This document shows positions 62,900-64,000 of a DNA stretch of 64,000 nt, in pieces. Position 1 is the first letter of the stretch. Each line of letters opens with the position of its first letter. The notes under the pieces are model-generated. The model was not told the DNA's origin. It ran no database searches and was given only the letters and a program-made list of their open reading frames with translations. This DNA is from DATGJX01 sp963830545. GTDB lineage: Bacteria > Vulcanimicrobiota > Vulcanimicrobiia > Vulcanimicrobiales > Vulcanimicrobiaceae. The stretch is taken from assembly GCA_963830545.1 (NCBI GenBank), contig CAWHMK010000001.1, forward strand, positions 2,046,001 to 2,110,000. Reading direction: 5' to 3'. A program made the translations under genes and the position numbers.

Positions 62900-64000
62900 A
62901 GATGCGCCTTGGAGCGTACGTGCTCGCAGCGCTCGTCGTGTTCGCTGCGGTGCCTGCGAGAGCGGCCGCCAGCGCGATCGTCGTGCAGCAGCCGGACCCC
63001 TCTGCGAATCTCGCCGGCACGGAAGTGCTGCTGCAGGCCGGTTTGGATCGTCAAAACGCGACGCAAAACGGCCTCGCGGCACTGGTGGCCGAGTCCATCC
63101 TGCGAACGCCGGTGCAAGGCGTGCCGCTTTCGAGTGCGATCGTCGCGAACGGCGGTTCGATTACATACGCAATCGATCCGCGAAGCGTTCGTTTCTATTT
63201 GGAAGGCTCCGCACGCTCGTACGGCACGCTGCTCGACTTGTTTCAAACGGCGCTTTCGAAGCCGGACTTCGGTCCGAATACGCTGGCCGCCGCTCGCGCA
63301 GCGCTCAACGAGAAGATCGCGCAAACGGAGCGCGCTCCCCTGACCGTGGGCATCGACATGCTCAACCGCGCGTTTTACCAAGATTCCGCCGGGATGCCGC
63401 CGTATGGTTTGCCGGCGACGCTCGCCGGGTTCGCTTCCGCGGATGCGCAGACGTTTTACGAACAGCATTACCGGCGCGGCGATGCGGTCGTGAGCGCAGT
63501 GGGAAACGTGACCGGGCTGAGACCGGGCGCCTTCAGCGCGCTGGTCGAGGGTTTACCGCAAGGGACGTCGATCTCGCCGAACGTTGCGGCAGGTAAAACG
63601 TCTTCCTCGACGCGCGAACTGCTCGCGCGTCGCGACGTGACTGTGCCGTGGCTGGTCGCGCAGTATCCCGCTCCGGATCTGCAGAGCAAAGACTTCGGCG
63701 CGATGCTCATTCTCACGTCGTTCATGCAGCGAACGCTTGCGGACGTTTCTGAAATCCCCGCCATCGCGACGCGCTCGGCCGCGCAGCGAGGAGTGGGCGC
63801 ATATTATAATTTCGACGCGCGTCCCGCGAACGTCATCATCTACGTCGACGGAGGCCTAGGCGATCCCACGCGCACGTTTGCAACGGCGCTGACGGTCGTG
63901 AACGTGCTCGGGCACGCGAAGCTCGGCGGTGACTTGAGCGACATGAAGGGATATGCGGCGGGCCGTTTGCTCGAAGAAACGGCGACGCTCCAGGACCGGG
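62896..64000 (+). CDS. Second secreted M16-like protein (runs off the window)
   Basis: Open from GTG 62896 to the window end (at least 368 residues). A signal peptide (MKMRLGAYVLAALVVFAAVPARA) precedes an M16-like N-terminal half (NGLAALVAESILRTPVQG ... VRFYLEGSARSYGTLLDLF) and the linker to the second half. The HxxEH position again appears changed (ALVAESI). It overlaps the first M16-like gene by four bases, so the two proteins are probably co-translated and dimerise. 3' end not in the window. Confidence 0.7.
   Translation, partial: MKMRLGAYVLAALVVFAAVPARAAASAIVVQQPDPSANLAGTEVLLQAGLDRQNATQNGLAALVAESILRTPVQGVPLSSAIVANGGSITYAIDPRSVRFYLEGSARSYGTLLDLFQTALSKPDFGPNTLAAARAALNEKIAQTERAPLTVGIDMLNRAFYQDSAGMPPYGLPATLAGFASADAQTFYEQHYRRGDAVVSAVGNVTGLRPGAFSALVEGLPQGTSISPNVAAGKTSSSTRELLARRDVTVPWLVAQYPAPDLQSKDFGAMLILTSFMQRTLADVSEIPAIATRSAAQRGVGAYYNFDARPANVIIYVDGGLGDPTRTFATALTVVNVLGHAKLGGDLSDMKGYAAGRLLEETATLQDR

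Overview
The window is about 64 kb of a high-GC (roughly 60-65% by eye), gene-dense, diderm-type bacterial chromosome. Evidence for two membranes: secreted lipoproteins, a large beta-barrel/usher-like protein, a PapD-like periplasmic chaperone and predicted outer-membrane barrels. A split 14-subunit complex I operon, FtsH, a flagellin, a leaderless-gene style and short intergenic gaps would fit a little-cultured lineage such as Candidatus Eremiobacterota (WPS-2). That placement is inference from overall feel, not from a marker search, and should be held loosely.

Layout. 1-3.2 kb: PLP dehydratase, DegP-like lipoprotein protease, two-TM K+ channel and a carboxypeptidase-regulatory-fold lipoprotein. 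3.3-17.9 kb: a complete nuoABCDEFGHIJKLMN operon preceded by a near-perfect Rex (NADH/NAD+ sensor) operator. The operon is interrupted between nuoF and nuoG by a 175-nt element that folds into a long three-way-junction RNA. 18-28.6 kb: TPR protein, RidA, aromatic amino acid decarboxylase, a complex sensor kinase, a PucR-type regulator with glutamine synthetase, a PAS-GAF-GGDEF cyclase, and a PRC/MgtE-N/CBS protein under an M-box Mg2+ riboswitch. 28.9-42 kb: a surface-structure island with a sigma-28-type flagellin gene, divergent from a seven-gene cluster that looks like an unusual chaperone-usher-like system (barrel/usher-like protein, subunits, PapD-like chaperone, giant Cys-containing adhesin, propeller lipoprotein). 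42-46.4 kb: inositol monophosphatase, and a convergent operon of Mpo1/DUF962, tryptophan dioxygenase, kynureninase and MATE exporter. 46.5-52.8 kb: small secreted and hypothetical proteins, an alkyltransferase-like protein lacking its cysteine, a SpoIIE phosphatase, tRNA-Ser, cytochrome c, a DUF2249-Crp fusion and MgtC. 52.8-64 kb: housekeeping genes serS, moeA, hisC, phosphoesterase, thioesterase, smpB, tilS, hpt, ftsH and two M16-like proteins, the last cut by the window edge.

Two features cut across the window. First, at least eleven otherwise well-conserved genes contain a single frame break (nuoL, nuoN, decarboxylase, sensor kinase, PucR regulator, chaperone, adhesin three times, SpoIIE, hisC). 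Nine of the eleven require a +1 shift. Assembly error is the simplest explanation, but the one-sidedness should be checked. Second, several genes have a -10 box 6-7 nt before the start codon and no Shine-Dalgarno sequence, the signature of leaderless mRNAs.

The best candidates for something new are the nuoF-nuoG structured element and the chaperone-usher-like cluster.
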